A stretch of 64,000 nt of DNA from Algoriphagus locisalis. Lineage in GTDB: Bacteria; Bacteroidota; Bacteroidia; Cytophagales; Cyclobacteriaceae. Below are positions 25,882 through 35,653 of the stretch, one piece after another. How positions within the stretch are numbered: the stretch's first letter is position 1; each line of letters starts with the position of its first letter. A program made the translations under genes and the position numbers. The notes under the pieces are model-generated. The model worked only from the letters and a program-made list of their open reading frames with translations. It was not told where the DNA came from and did not search any database. The DNA lies in the NCBI RefSeq assembly GCF_900116615.1, contig NZ_FPBF01000008.1:114098-178097 (forward strand), written 5' to 3'.

Positions 25882-28800
25882 TCAAGATTTTAATTTGCTG
25901 ATTCTCAAAGAGAGTTTATCTGCCAATAAATACATGACTGGTACGATGATTAACGTAAGGAAGGTAGCAAAGGTTAACCCAAATATTACTGTCCAGGCCA
26001 TAGGTCCCCAGAACGCGGCATTGTCACCTCCTACATAGAATTGCGGGTCAAACGAACTCAGTAAAGACCCGAAATTAATATTCATCCCGATCGCCAAAGG
26101 GATCAATCCAAGTACCGTGGTGATAGCTGTAAGTAACACAGGGCGTAATCTGGTCTTACCTGACTCCACGATACTGGAGATGAGTAACGAGAATTCTAAT
26201 CGCTCCTTAGGCCCTAGTCCCAGCTCTTCTCTTTTCCGCTCACGAACAAGATTAGTATAATCTATCAGTACAATCGCATTATTCACTACCACACCAGCAA
26301 GGGAGATGATGCCTATTCCTGTCATAATCACCACAAAATCCATATTGAAAATCACCAGTCCCAAGAATACACCGATCGTACTCAAGACTACTGATGCCAT
26401 GATAATAAATGGAGTGGTCACAGAGTTAAATTGAGCTACAATAATCAGGAAAATCAAGGCTACAGCTATCCCCAATGCACCCATTAGGAAGTCCATAGAT
26501 TTCTGCTGCTCCTCCTGCTCACCGGTATATTTCACCGAGATGCCATCAGGCACTTCCCATGATTGCAAGGCCTGCTGGATTTTGGCATTGACTTCGGTGG
26601 GGTTGAACCCGTCCAGTACATTCGAGTAAACCGTGATTGCCTTCTCCAGATCCTTTCTTTTCACCGAACCGTAAGTCGAGCCATACTGCACATCGGCAAC
26701 AGCAGAAATCGGCACTTCGCGCTTCGTACCAAATTTATCCCGAAAACCTATTTTCTTGTTTACCAAGGTATTGATATCGTATCTGAATCCTTCTTTCAAT
26801 CTCAACTGAATCGGATAGTCGTCCTCCCCTTCTTTATACTTAGAAACTTCCAAACCAAAAAGCGCCGTCCTCAGATCAGTGGCAATCTCTGAGGTAGAAA
26901 GTCCAAATCTTCTGGCTTTCTCTCTGTCTATATCCAAAATCACCTCAGGATTACCCAGAGAAAGGTCTGACTTCAACTCTTCAATTCCTGCAATATTTTG
27001 ATTGACCAGATACTCGCGGGTTTTGTTGGTAAAGGCGATCAGCTGCTCATAGTCTTCCCCAACAAATTCCAGATTGACAGCCCTGCCAGTAGGTGGGCCG
27101 TTTCGCTGCTTATCCACGGTGATCAAGACGCCAGGGTACTTCTCTACCAGTTGGCGGATTTCTTCCATAGCCCCATTGGTATTAATGCCTTGCCTGTCGA
27201 TGTAATCAACAAAACCAATAGTGATTTTTGCTTTATGGGGAGTTGGCTGATTGCTTGGCCCCTCCAAAGGATCTCCCGTGCCTTCGCCCACTTGAGTAAT
27301 GACCGATTCTAGGATGTTTTTATAATCATCCAGAGCTACCATCAGCTCATCTTCCATTCCATCCACAAATTCATTGGTTGCTTCTATGTCTGTTCCTATC
27401 GGAAATTCTATAAATACGTTCACCAATTGAGGCTGATTGTCTGGGAAGAACAGTACTTTAGGTGCTCTTACGCCAAGTAAAACCAGAGATAAGAATAAAA
27501 GCAAAACTGTGCCCCCAACAAAGAAGTATGGTCTTTTGTCACTAAGTGCATATTTCAAAATGGACTCATATCTATTCTCAAGATTGACCAAAAAGACAGT
27601 CTGAAACCAGCGGATAGCTTTTCGCAAAACAAAGGTATTGAAGAAAGTCAGGAGGCATGCCACCAACATCAATGTACCGAAAGCCGTCAATCCTACCAGA
27701 TAAAAAATCGTGGAAAGAATCAGAAATACCCCAGCTATGATAATGGATTTTTGCTTTGGCTTATTTTTCGTCACATCCTCCACTTTCATGAACATCGCGG
27801 TCAACACAGGGTTGATCACCAAAGCCACAAAAAGTGAGGAAGAAAGTACGATGATGAGGGTAATCGGCAAGAATTTCATAAACTCCCCAACCGTATCCTG
27901 CCAGAAAGCCAGCGGAAGAAACGCCGCCAATGTAGTTGCCGTAGAGGTAATAATAGGCCAGGCTACCTCTCCCACACCTTCCTTGGCTGCCTGCACGGCA
28001 TCTTTTCCCTCGGACATCAAGCGGTAAATATTCTCCACCACCACGATTCCGTTATCCACCAGCATACCCAATGCAAGAATCAGAGAGAAAAGCACCATCA
28101 GATTCAGCGTGATCCCAAATGCATTCAGTATCAAAAATGATATGAACATCGACAAGGGAATAGCAATACCTACAAAAAGGGCATTTCTGAATCCCAAGAA
28201 AAACATCAATACCAGCACTACGAGAATTACCCCAAAAATGATCGAGTTTTCCAAGTCACTTACCTGAAGTCTAGTAGCCTTGGACTGATCATTGGTGATG
28301 GAAATCTCCAGGTCAGGAGGGAAACGGTTAGCTTTCGTTTTGTCTATAATCTCCTTGATTTTGTCGGCTGCATTGAGCAGGTTTTCCCCGCTTCTTTTGA
28401 CCACGTTAATGGTTACCACAGGGAGGTTTTTGCTGCGTGCGTAGCTGCTTCTCTCTTTGTAAGTATCTTTCACCTCAGCTACATCACGCAGATAGACAAT
28501 TTTCTGATTATCAGTTTTTACGATGATATTGAGTAGATCCATAGGGTCGGAGAATTCACCGTCAACCCGCAGGGTACGTTGAAACTCCCCAGTACGAATA
28601 TTACCTCCGGAAATAGTCACATTTTCTGTCTGTACCGCCTGGGCGATATCATTGAAAGTAACGCCGGTGGATTCCATTTTGTAAGGATCGGCATTGATCT
28701 GTATTTCCCGCTCTACTGTCCCAGCTAGATCAGCCTTCGATATTTCCGCTAGTTTTTCAATCTCATCCTCTAGGTATTCCCCGAATTTCTTCAGTTCTGC

Positions 28801-29286
28801 CTCCGAGTAATCCCCCGAAATATTCACATTCATTATCGGGAAATCGGAAGTATTTACCTCCAATACATTTGGGTCCTGATCCAAGTCCGTAGGCAGCTCG
28901 CTCTTGGATTTATCCACTGCATCTTTTACATCCTGTATTGCTTTGGATATCTCCACGCCGGGATTGAACTCTACTACAATGGATGAAAAATCCTGTACCG
29001 AGGTGGAAGTGATATCTTTCACATCATTGATAGACTTCAGCTCCTTCTCAATTGGCCTGGTGATGAGGTTCTCCATATCCACCGGAGAGTTGCCTGGATA
29101 GGGCGTTCCCACATATACTGTAGGAATGACAATTTCCGGAAAACTCTCCTTCGGCATATTACGGTAAGCACTCAGACCTAAAACAGTGATGATCAGGGTG
29201 AGTATTACCACAGAAGTAGAATTGTCCACAGACATGCTGGACAATCCAAATTCCCGTGTTTTTTGTTGCTTTTGAATTTCTGACAT
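25882..29286 (-). CDS. RND efflux transporter permease subunit
   Basis: The 1134-residue inner-membrane protein has the AcrB/HAE1-type plan: TM1, a large periplasmic loop with GTPYPGNSPVDMENLITRPIE, six TM helices (about 340-500, with LVDNGIVVVENIYRL), an extra hydrophobic pair near 515-570, TM7 and a second periplasmic loop, then the last TM set including GVVVNNAIVLIDYTN. It pumps drugs, lipids or metals out by proton exchange with the adaptor and TolC partner encoded upstream. It starts 4 bp after the adaptor gene ends. Length is slightly above the usual 1020-1050. The substrate is unknown. Confidence 0.95.
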   Translation of the reverse strand: MSEIQKQQKTREFGLSSMSVDNSTSVVILTLIITVLGLSAYRNMPKESFPEIVIPTVYVGTPYPGNSPVDMENLITRPIEKELKSINDVKDITSTSVQDFSSIVVEFNPGVEISKAIQDVKDAVDKSKSELPTDLDQDPNVLEVNTSDFPIMNVNISGDYSEAELKKFGEYLEDEIEKLAEISKADLAGTVEREIQINADPYKMESTGVTFNDIAQAVQTENVTISGGNIRTGEFQRTLRVDGEFSDPMDLLNIIVKTDNQKIVYLRDVAEVKDTYKERSSYARSKNLPVVTINVVKRSGENLLNAADKIKEIIDKTKANRFPPDLEISITNDQSKATRLQVSDLENSIIFGVILVVLVLMFFLGFRNALFVGIAIPLSMFISFLILNAFGITLNLMVLFSLILALGMLVDNGIVVVENIYRLMSEGKDAVQAAKEGVGEVAWPIITSTATTLAAFLPLAFWQDTVGEFMKFLPITLIIVLSSSLFVALVINPVLTAMFMKVEDVTKNKPKQKSIIIAGVFLILSTIFYLVGLTAFGTLMLVACLLTFFNTFVLRKAIRWFQTVFLVNLENRYESILKYALSDKRPYFFVGGTVLLLFLSLVLLGVRAPKVLFFPDNQPQLVNVFIEFPIGTDIEATNEFVDGMEDELMVALDDYKNILESVITQVGEGTGDPLEGPSNQPTPHKAKITIGFVDYIDRQGINTNGAMEEIRQLVEKYPGVLITVDKQRNGPPTGRAVNLEFVGEDYEQLIAFTNKTREYLVNQNIAGIEELKSDLSLGNPEVILDIDREKARRFGLSTSEIATDLRTALFGLEVSKYKEGEDDYPIQLRLKEGFRYDINTLVNKKIGFRDKFGTKREVPISAVADVQYGSTYGSVKRKDLEKAITVYSNVLDGFNPTEVNAKIQQALQSWEVPDGISVKYTGEQEEQQKSMDFLMGALGIAVALIFLIIVAQFNSVTTPFIIMASVVLSTIGVFLGLVIFNMDFVVIMTGIGIISLAGVVVNNAIVLIDYTNLVRERKREELGLGPKERLEFSLLISSIVESGKTRLRPVLLTAITTVLGLIPLAIGMNINFGSLLSSFDPQFYVGGDNAAFWGPMAWTVIFGLTFATFLTLIIVPVMYLLADKLSLRISKLKS

Positions 29287-29290
29287 CTTT

Positions 29291-30421
29291 TTACTGCTGA
29301 GCTATATTCACGTTGAAATTATCCCCTACCTCACGGAATCCCTTATCTACCAAAGTTTCTGTACCTGTAAGACCTTCCAGTATTTCCGTTTGCCTCTCAA
29401 ATGTCTTCCCCCTGGTAACGTAAGTCTTCTTTGCCTTACCTTCTACCACAGCAAAGACATAATCGCCTCTGTTGTCACTTAAAATCAAATGACTAGGTAT
29501 GGTAACAGCTTCTGGGTTTTCGTAATCCTGAATCTTCAATACTGAGATCATATTAGGCTTAACCATGGGAAGGTTTGGTAAAAACACCTCTACTTTGAAC
29601 GTTCTGTTGTCAGGATTGATTATCGCTCCCACTGAAGATACTCGTGTACTCAGATCCTTATTGATTGATGGGAAATTCACATTTACCGAATCGCCTTTTT
29701 CCAAGACTCCTACATAACTCTCAGAAATATCCGCTTCTATAAACAGGTCACTTTCTCCTACAAACTGGAACATGGACATGCCTGGCTGAACCAACTCGCC
29801 TAACCTTACTTCCACAGATTCAATAGTGCCTGAAAACGGTGCTCTAACTATGGTTTTATCCAAATTGGTGCGGGCAGAGGCAAGATTTCTCTCCAGGCCT
29901 TCCTTTCTGTTTTTAGCTTCTAAATACTGCACTTCTGTGCCGATCTGCTGATTCCAAAGACGCTCCTGCTTCTCAAAAAGTGTAGTAGCCAGATCTAGGG
30001 AATTCTGAAGTTCATCGATGCTGTTCTGAATGGACTCTGCGTCCAATCTAGCCATGACAGCACCCTTAGGCACTACCTGCCCCTCATTGACCGGAATCTC
30101 CAAAATCCTTCCCACGGTCTCTGAACTTATGATCACATTTTTCTTAGAAAGCACAGAACCAGTCACTTCCACATAGTGCTCAAACTCCCCCTTCTGGGCT
30201 TTCACGGTGGTGATCAAAAGAGACTTCTGATTCTGCTTGGCAAACTCTGGATCAAGCTGCACCAGCTCCGCCTCAAGCTCGGTGATTTGGGTATTTATTT
30301 CCTGCGATTCAGCTTTAAGCTTTTCCAACTCAGCTTTTTTGGCCTCCACACTATCGTCAGTGGCACAGGCAGCTGCAAATACAAGAACTGCGAGGGGTAA
30401 AAATTTATAGATTGCTTTCAT
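29291..30421 (-). CDS. RND efflux periplasmic adaptor (HlyD/MFP family) lipoprotein
   Basis: The start chosen is the ATG at 30421 (MKAIYKFLPLAVLVFAAAC), which gives a clean lipoprotein signal with Cys20; an in-frame ATG five codons upstream is less likely. The protein has an N-terminal coiled coil (about 25-65), biotinyl-lipoyl-like halves around GRILEIPVNEGQVVPKGAVMARL and TIVRAPFSGTIESVEVRLGE (split here), and a beta-barrel domain. It bridges the permease and the outer-membrane channel. It lies between the TolC gene and the permease gene in one operon. Confidence 0.94.
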   Translation of the reverse strand: MKAIYKFLPLAVLVFAAACATDDSVEAKKAELEKLKAESQEINTQITELEAELVQLDPEFAKQNQKSLLITTVKAQKGEFEHYVEVTGSVLSKKNVIISSETVGRILEIPVNEGQVVPKGAVMARLDAESIQNSIDELQNSLDLATTLFEKQERLWNQQIGTEVQYLEAKNRKEGLERNLASARTNLDKTIVRAPFSGTIESVEVRLGELVQPGMSMFQFVGESDLFIEADISESYVGVLEKGDSVNVNFPSINKDLSTRVSSVGAIINPDNRTFKVEVFLPNLPMVKPNMISVLKIQDYENPEAVTIPSHLILSDNRGDYVFAVVEGKAKKTYVTRGKTFERQTEILEGLTGTETLVDKGFREVGDNFNVNIAQQ

Positions 30422-30533
30422 AGTATTTCGTGTCATTTTTGAGCTAATAAAATCTCTAGTTGTACAATCATCCCAGTTTGAGACGGTTTCCTTGGACTAG
30501 ATTTCGAGGTAGTTTGACCAGTGGTAGTAAAGA

Positions 30534-31934
30534 TTATCTAGTAGGTAATGAAGGTTTTGCTAGTTCATCGTATATGATGCCTAAGGCTTTCTCCAAATCT
30601 ATTTTGGAAATCAGCCCATCATATAACGCACTCAGGTAGTTGATCTCAGCTTCAATCAGATCGGAGTCAGCCTCCACCACTTCGAAGTTGGACCCTACAC
30701 CTTCGTTGTATTTAATTCTAGACATGTCATAGACTTCCTGAGCCAATTCCATGCTCTCTCGCTGTACCAATAGAACTTTTAGGTCATTCGCTAGATTTTG
30801 TTTAGCCTGAAAGATTTCCAGCTCAATATTCTGATCTAAAAAGAAGCGCTGATTTTCAAGCTGCCGTAGCTGCAATCTGTTGCGTTGGATCCTGGCACTT
30901 TTCGAGAAACCATCAAAAATCGGAATGTTCAATGCGATCCCAAGCATGGATGAACTAAACCAGTTTTGACTGTCAAACGTGGTACTAAAAGAATCCCCAG
31001 CTCCAGAACGAGAGAAACTACCGTTGAAATCCAAGGTGGGCATGTACTGCACGGTATTGTTTTTCAGGTCTAATTCTGTCAATTCTATATTGGTGTTCAA
31101 TTGATCCATTTCCACTCTATTCACCCCTTCCTGAGCCAGAAGATCTCTTAATTCCTGCTCAGGATTCAACTCACGAAGTGTCTCGGTGATGACGATATCA
31201 TATTGCTCAGGAAGCCCCATCTGGATTTTCAATAGCTCTTTGGAAATCTCATAAGCTGTTCTGCTTCGCTCATACTGAGAATAAGTATTATTGCGCTGCA
31301 CCTTAATACGCGACACATCTAACTTCTCCGAAAACCCAGCCTCATACATCGCTGTAGTCTCTTCGAGCAGGGAATCAATCCTCGATAGGTTAGCTTCCGA
31401 AAGCTTGATCCGTTCGGCATTTACCAGCACTCCAAAATAGGCCTTCTTCACATTCTCAATTACATCATTCTCTACTTTCACCCTGTCAAACTCCGTCAAT
31501 GCTTTATAGGTCTTCGCTGCGCGCAAACCGATGAAAAACGAGCCGTCAAAAATCATCTGGCTTACAGTGACTCCCAAATTACTATTATATCTCACCCCGA
31601 AACGAAGTGGCACAACATCAGAAGGGTTATTAGGATCAGCAAAAGGGCCTTCATTTGGAACAAACATCACCTGAACCAACGGGTTGTAGTTCAAACCAAA
31701 AGATCCATTGACCTGAGGAAGTCCCGCAGCAGTCTCTTCTTTTATCGTAGTCTCAGAAACCAGGATTTCCAACCGGGCATTTTTGGCATCCACATTGTTT
31801 TCCAAGGCAAACTCCAGGGTCTCCTTGAGGTTAAGCTGAAGGGTTTCAGTAGGCGGAATTTCTTGCGCATCTGCCTCTAGCTTGAATAAGCCCAAGGCTA
31901 AAAACGTCAGTAAATAATACGTTGATTTAAACAT
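30534..31934 (-). CDS. TolC-family outer membrane channel protein
   Basis: The 466-residue protein has a signal peptide (about 1-24, ending EADAQ) and two repeated OEP domains, each with long helices and barrel strands (ARLEILVSETTIKEETAAGLP; YNSNLGVTVSQMIFDG; NIELEIFQAKQNLANDL). It forms the exit duct for the RND pump encoded downstream. It is the second gene of the TetR-TolC-adaptor-permease operon. Confidence 0.94.
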   Translation of the reverse strand: MFKSTYYLLTFLALGLFKLEADAQEIPPTETLQLNLKETLEFALENNVDAKNARLEILVSETTIKEETAAGLPQVNGSFGLNYNPLVQVMFVPNEGPFADPNNPSDVVPLRFGVRYNSNLGVTVSQMIFDGSFFIGLRAAKTYKALTEFDRVKVENDVIENVKKAYFGVLVNAERIKLSEANLSRIDSLLEETTAMYEAGFSEKLDVSRIKVQRNNTYSQYERSRTAYEISKELLKIQMGLPEQYDIVITETLRELNPEQELRDLLAQEGVNRVEMDQLNTNIELTELDLKNNTVQYMPTLDFNGSFSRSGAGDSFSTTFDSQNWFSSSMLGIALNIPIFDGFSKSARIQRNRLQLRQLENQRFFLDQNIELEIFQAKQNLANDLKVLLVQRESMELAQEVYDMSRIKYNEGVGSNFEVVEADSDLIEAEINYLSALYDGLISKIDLEKALGIIYDELAKPSLPTR

Positions 31935-31994
31935 GATATAATTCTAAAAAGGATCTATGCTATGTTAGTTTAGTTTGGGTGTTCAAAAGGTGAA

Positions 31995-32594
31995 TTAATT
32001 GGCATTTTGTTTTTCAAAATAAGCCTGCCTCCCCTTTTCGGTGAAAATCCCATGTAAGAAATGATCCATCATGGACATATGTAAGGTGACTATATTATCC
32101 ACTTCTTTGTCAAAATTAGCTGGATTCATAGCTGCAGTGATTTGGTTTACTCGCATAATTGCCAGGATCTTGGCATTTATTTCAGGACGAAAGTAACCAA
32201 GTCTTTTGCCTTTCTCAATGACATTGACGATATCTGTCACAATTACTTTTTCTTTAAATTCAGTAAACATCTCCCACACTTCCGGGAAGTACTTTTGGAT
32301 CTCAAGCAAAACCATGGGATTCAAGGTAGCCAAGCGCTCTCTTACCATCTTGGAGGTATGTAGCAAATGCTCAATTACCCCATCTTCTACATCCATTATT
32401 TCCTCCAGACGATGTTGATCTTGCTTCAAAGACATAGAGAATGCCTCCTTTACAAGTTCCTTCTTGTCTTTAAATTCTTGGTAAATGGTCTTTTTTGACA
32501 CACCTGCCAATCGTGCAATATCCTCCATAGTAATAGTCCTCACCCCATACAGGCTAAACTGCTCACTGGCTATCTCTATAATCTTCTCTCTCAT
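31995..32594 (-). CDS. TetR/AcrR-family regulator of the RND operon
   Basis: The 199-residue protein has an N-terminal helix-turn-helix, MREKIIEIASEQFSLYGVRT then ITMEDIARLAGVSKKTIYQEF, and a helical ligand domain. It is the first gene of the minus-strand operon that encodes the TolC channel, adaptor and pump, 60 bp ahead of the tolC-like gene. It most likely represses the operon until a pump substrate binds; the ligand is unknown. Confidence 0.92.
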   Translation of the reverse strand: MREKIIEIASEQFSLYGVRTITMEDIARLAGVSKKTIYQEFKDKKELVKEAFSMSLKQDQHRLEEIMDVEDGVIEHLLHTSKMVRERLATLNPMVLLEIQKYFPEVWEMFTEFKEKVIVTDIVNVIEKGKRLGYFRPEINAKILAIMRVNQITAAMNPANFDKEVDNIVTLHMSMMDHFLHGIFTEKGRQAYFEKQNAN

Positions 32595-32770
32595 CTACTC
32601 CAATCGCATTGATTTTCAGTTCGCAAAACTATGGAAACTTTAGCCAACACCAAAGTTTCCTACGTCTCAACAACGAACAATATTCGGTCTTAACAGAGAA
32701 ATAATATAGAAAAGTGTGCGTAAATGAACACATTGATGGTTTTTTGGAATTTTAGGTGGGAAGGAAGTTG

Positions 32771-32870
32771 AAGACAGAAGATTTAAGACGTTAGATATAA
32801 GAGGTTAGATTTTAGAATCTAGAGTCAAGACGAGTCCAGCTCAGACTAAATCCTGCGACTGACAACTGTT
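32771..32870. repeat. Intergenic low-complexity repeats (TTAGAC/TAAGAC type)
   Basis: Between the LytTR regulator and the TetR gene lies a string of AAGACGTTAGAT-like words followed by CTGCGACTGACAACTG. Related strings occur at 58998-59035 (on the other strand) and 21856-21881. Apparently non-coding dispersed repeats. Confidence 0.45.
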
Positions 32871-32882
32871 TACTTTCGCCTT

Positions 32883-33608
32883 CTACAGCCCAAGCACCTG
32901 CCTCAGCCTTGAATACCCAGTCTTACTTACAGGGACTTTTTCCCCACCGCGCAGCAAGACCAAGTAGTTTTCCCGCTCATAAGGCTCTATTTTGGTGATT
33001 TCGTTCAAGTTGATCAAGTAGGATCTGTGCACTCGGACAAACTTGACAGGATCCAGTGCCTCTTCTAGTGATTTCATCGTCATTTTTTTGAGGTATTTCC
33101 CATCACCAGTATGAATAGCGATGTAATCGTCCTCAGCTTCAAAGAAACTCACTTCATGGGTTGGAATGATTTTGATCTCATTCTTTACTCTGACTACCAA
33201 CCGATTTCGTTTCTCAGCCAGTTCATTCAGCTTCTGATTTGATTCTTCTTTCCCATTTTGCTGCGCTAAAAAGCGTTCTATTGCCTGCGAAAACCTCTCC
33301 TGCGAAAATGGCTTGAGCAAGTAATCAATTGCCTTGGCATCAAACGCACTTAGCGCATACTGGTCAAAAGCCGTGGTAAAGATCACTGCGGGTGGCTCGT
33401 CTAACAATTCCAGCATTTCGAAACCTGTGATTTTGGGCATCTGTACGTCAAGAAAAATCAAATCCGGATTGTGCTCTTGTATGGCTTTGAGTCCCTGAAA
33501 TCCATTTTGACAAACTCCCACCAACTCAAACTGAGAGAATTTTTCCAAAAATTCCTGCAAAATACTCGCCGCCAGAGGCTCGTCATCTATGATTAAAGTT
33601 TTGATCAT
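32883..33608 (-). CDS. LytTR-family response regulator
   Basis: The 241-residue protein has a receiver domain (about 2-118; phospho-acceptor Asp in DLIFLDVQMPKITGFEML, Lys in YLLKPFSQ) and a C-terminal LytTR DNA-binding domain (about 140-238, with FFEAEDDYIAIHTGDGKYL and RVHRSYLINL). It is encoded directly after its histidine kinase with a 4-bp overlap, so the two form a pair. LytTR regulators commonly control envelope or export genes; the LiaF-like gene in the same operon fits an envelope-stress role. Confidence 0.94.
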   Translation of the reverse strand: MIKTLIIDDEPLAASILQEFLEKFSQFELVGVCQNGFQGLKAIQEHNPDLIFLDVQMPKITGFEMLELLDEPPAVIFTTAFDQYALSAFDAKAIDYLLKPFSQERFSQAIERFLAQQNGKEESNQKLNELAEKRNRLVVRVKNEIKIIPTHEVSFFEAEDDYIAIHTGDGKYLKKMTMKSLEEALDPVKFVRVHRSYLINLNEITKIEPYERENYLVLLRGGEKVPVSKTGYSRLRQVLGL

Positions 33609-34645
33609 TTTTGCTGGGGTATTTTTAAACTTACTGTAAAAAGTGCGTCTATAGCAGTGTATTCCAAAAGGTCTTTTCTGCCAAAAAGCAAAAACAACCG
33701 CCGATCCACTGAACTCAATCCAAAACCTGTTCCTTTCGGTGCTGAAGTTTCCGGATCAAAAGGATTGTTGATTTTCAGTATTAAATAGTTTTGCTCTTTG
33801 TAGGCCCTAACTACTATCTTAACATCTTCTGTGATCCCATACAGCCCGTGTTTTATGGCATTTTCGAGCAGTGGCTGAATCAATAATTGTGGCAGACGCA
33901 TATGTTGGACTTCTTCTTCCAAATCAAACACCACCTCCAGTCTATGCCCAAATCTCACACGCTCTATGTCCAGGTACATTTTCAGATAACTCAATTCCTC
34001 TTCCAGACTAACCCAATGCTGATGATCCTTCCTGATGGTTCCTCGCAGAAAATCCGAAAGCTGCAGCACCATTTCTCTGGCCTTTTGAGGCTGGGAGACA
34101 GTCAGCGCACTGATCGAATTCAGACTATTGAAAAGAAAATGAGGCTGAAGCTGTTGGCGTAGTTGAGTCAATTCTGCTTCCCGTGAAAGCTCATTCATCA
34201 TCGTTTCCCTGACTTTGACCTCCTTCTGCTCCTCAAGTTTGGATACTGCCAAAGCCAAAATCGCTACAAAAATCTCAGCTATTCCTATTATCGTCCAGCG
34301 TAGAAGTAGGTGCTCCCGAAGAAAAAGCAGATAGAGTTCATCTTCATCAAAAATCCACTTCAAAAGCTGGTAGTGGAAGTAAATTGCTGCCCAACTAAAG
34401 AGTAATGGAAAAACCAAAAGCATCCCGTTGTTGCGTCCTGTGGGAACGTAGAAATCGAATGTACGATCGATGATATTCACTCCAAGGACAAAAATCAAAG
34501 CAAAAATCAAGGCATCTACAATCGCTGTTGATTGGTTTATCCCATAGTAGATAAGCAGACCAAAGGAGCCAAGGAACCAGATTACTCCGGCTCCCTGGAC
34601 GATCCAATTACCTTTAGATGGGTTAGAAAATGCTTTGGAAAACAA
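33605..34645 (-). CDS. LytS-like sensor histidine kinase
   Basis: The 346-residue protein has four hydrophobic segments in its first 145 residues, a short coiled linker, the His_kinase motif LRQQLQPHFLFNSLNSISAL (phospho-His near residue 170), and an ATPase domain with PQLLIQPLLENAIKHGLYG and GTGFGLSSVDRRL. No large periplasmic sensor domain is present, so it probably senses within the membrane or through a partner, for which the LiaF-like protein encoded 29 bp upstream is a candidate. Confidence 0.93.
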   Translation of the reverse strand: MFSKAFSNPSKGNWIVQGAGVIWFLGSFGLLIYYGINQSTAIVDALIFALIFVLGVNIIDRTFDFYVPTGRNNGMLLVFPLLFSWAAIYFHYQLLKWIFDEDELYLLFLREHLLLRWTIIGIAEIFVAILALAVSKLEEQKEVKVRETMMNELSREAELTQLRQQLQPHFLFNSLNSISALTVSQPQKAREMVLQLSDFLRGTIRKDHQHWVSLEEELSYLKMYLDIERVRFGHRLEVVFDLEEEVQHMRLPQLLIQPLLENAIKHGLYGITEDVKIVVRAYKEQNYLILKINNPFDPETSAPKGTGFGLSSVDRRLFLLFGRKDLLEYTAIDALFTVSLKIPQQK

Positions 34646-34674
34646 CAGTCAGGGGGTTTGAATAAGGAATTTCG

Positions 34675-35520
34675 TTAATATGATTTGATTTCCAAACCTC
34701 CGAAGAAAACAGTTCCCCGTATCACTAGAACTTTATCTTGATCTACTTCTGATTGACGATAGACACGTTTGTCCTCCACTCCCGCGGCTATATTGGTCAC
34801 TTCCACACGGACATCCCAATGTGGAGGCACCACCAGTTTTATTCCCCCAAAGATCACATCCACTTGCAGGTTCACCATTCCAGAGAAATCGGATTGCGTG
34901 AGATCCAGGTCGATGCCACCAAAAGCAGCGGTCAATTTCCCGCCTTGGAAATTCTTTGTCAACATCCTTTTATTGATACCACTCATGATAGAATCAATAG
35001 ACACTGTATCAGAATAGCTAGTTCCTGAGATACCCGACATTCCAGAATAGGATTTTGAGCTGGTGTATTGACTGGAAAAGCCGGACTTTTCGCCCTTATT
35101 GTACTCTTCACCCAGTTTAGGCTCCGGATTAGCGGCAGAGGAAAGTGTGGACTTATTCCGGATTTTTTCCTGAATATCTTCAAGCACCTGCTGTTCTTTT
35201 CGTTTTTTGGTAATTAAATACACTCCTAGCATTATCAGTGCGATGGGGAATACAAATCGCTGCAGACCAAAATGGAAATCAAATTCCTGCTCCAGCAAAA
35301 AGAAGACTCCCAAACCTAGCATAAGTAGCCCAAAGAGGCTTTTAAACTCATGCTTAACCAGGGTAATCACCCCGACGGCAATCAAAATCATTGGCCAGGA
35401 AAGTAGCCAGTCCGGGTAAAATACGTCGAGCTTTCTAAGTAGAATCAGGACACCTACAGCGAGGATTATAAATCCGAAGATCATTCCTCCATCATTGTTG
35501 TTTATGCGATTTCTTTTCAT
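34675..35520 (-). CDS. LiaF-like membrane protein (DUF5668 plus LiaF C-terminal domain)
   Basis: The 281-residue protein has four closely spaced hydrophobic segments in residues 12-105, a serine-rich linker (about 125-180), and a C-terminal beta-rich domain with the repeated pattern AAFGGIDLDLTQSDF, VDVIFGGIKLVVPPHW and VFFGGLEIKSY. This is the shape of LiaF/VraT-type proteins, which restrain a cell-envelope-stress kinase in Firmicutes. Here it is the first gene of an operon with a LytS-like kinase and LytTR regulator. A modulator role is inferred from that. Confidence 0.85.
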   Translation of the reverse strand: MKRNRINNNDGGMIFGFIILAVGVLILLRKLDVFYPDWLLSWPMILIAVGVITLVKHEFKSLFGLLMLGLGVFFLLEQEFDFHFGLQRFVFPIALIMLGVYLITKKRKEQQVLEDIQEKIRNKSTLSSAANPEPKLGEEYNKGEKSGFSSQYTSSKSYSGMSGISGTSYSDTVSIDSIMSGINKRMLTKNFQGGKLTAAFGGIDLDLTQSDFSGMVNLQVDVIFGGIKLVVPPHWDVRVEVTNIAAGVEDKRVYRQSEVDQDKVLVIRGTVFFGGLEIKSY

Positions 35521-35653
35521 CAGTTCATCTGTTTAATTTAAAAGATGATCGAATGTACACTGACACCCTAATTCCTGAAATACGAAAAAGGTCAGTTCAA
35601 CCTAAAAGTCGGTGAAGGCCGCTAAAAAGTCGGTAAAAATTCAGTCAGAAATC

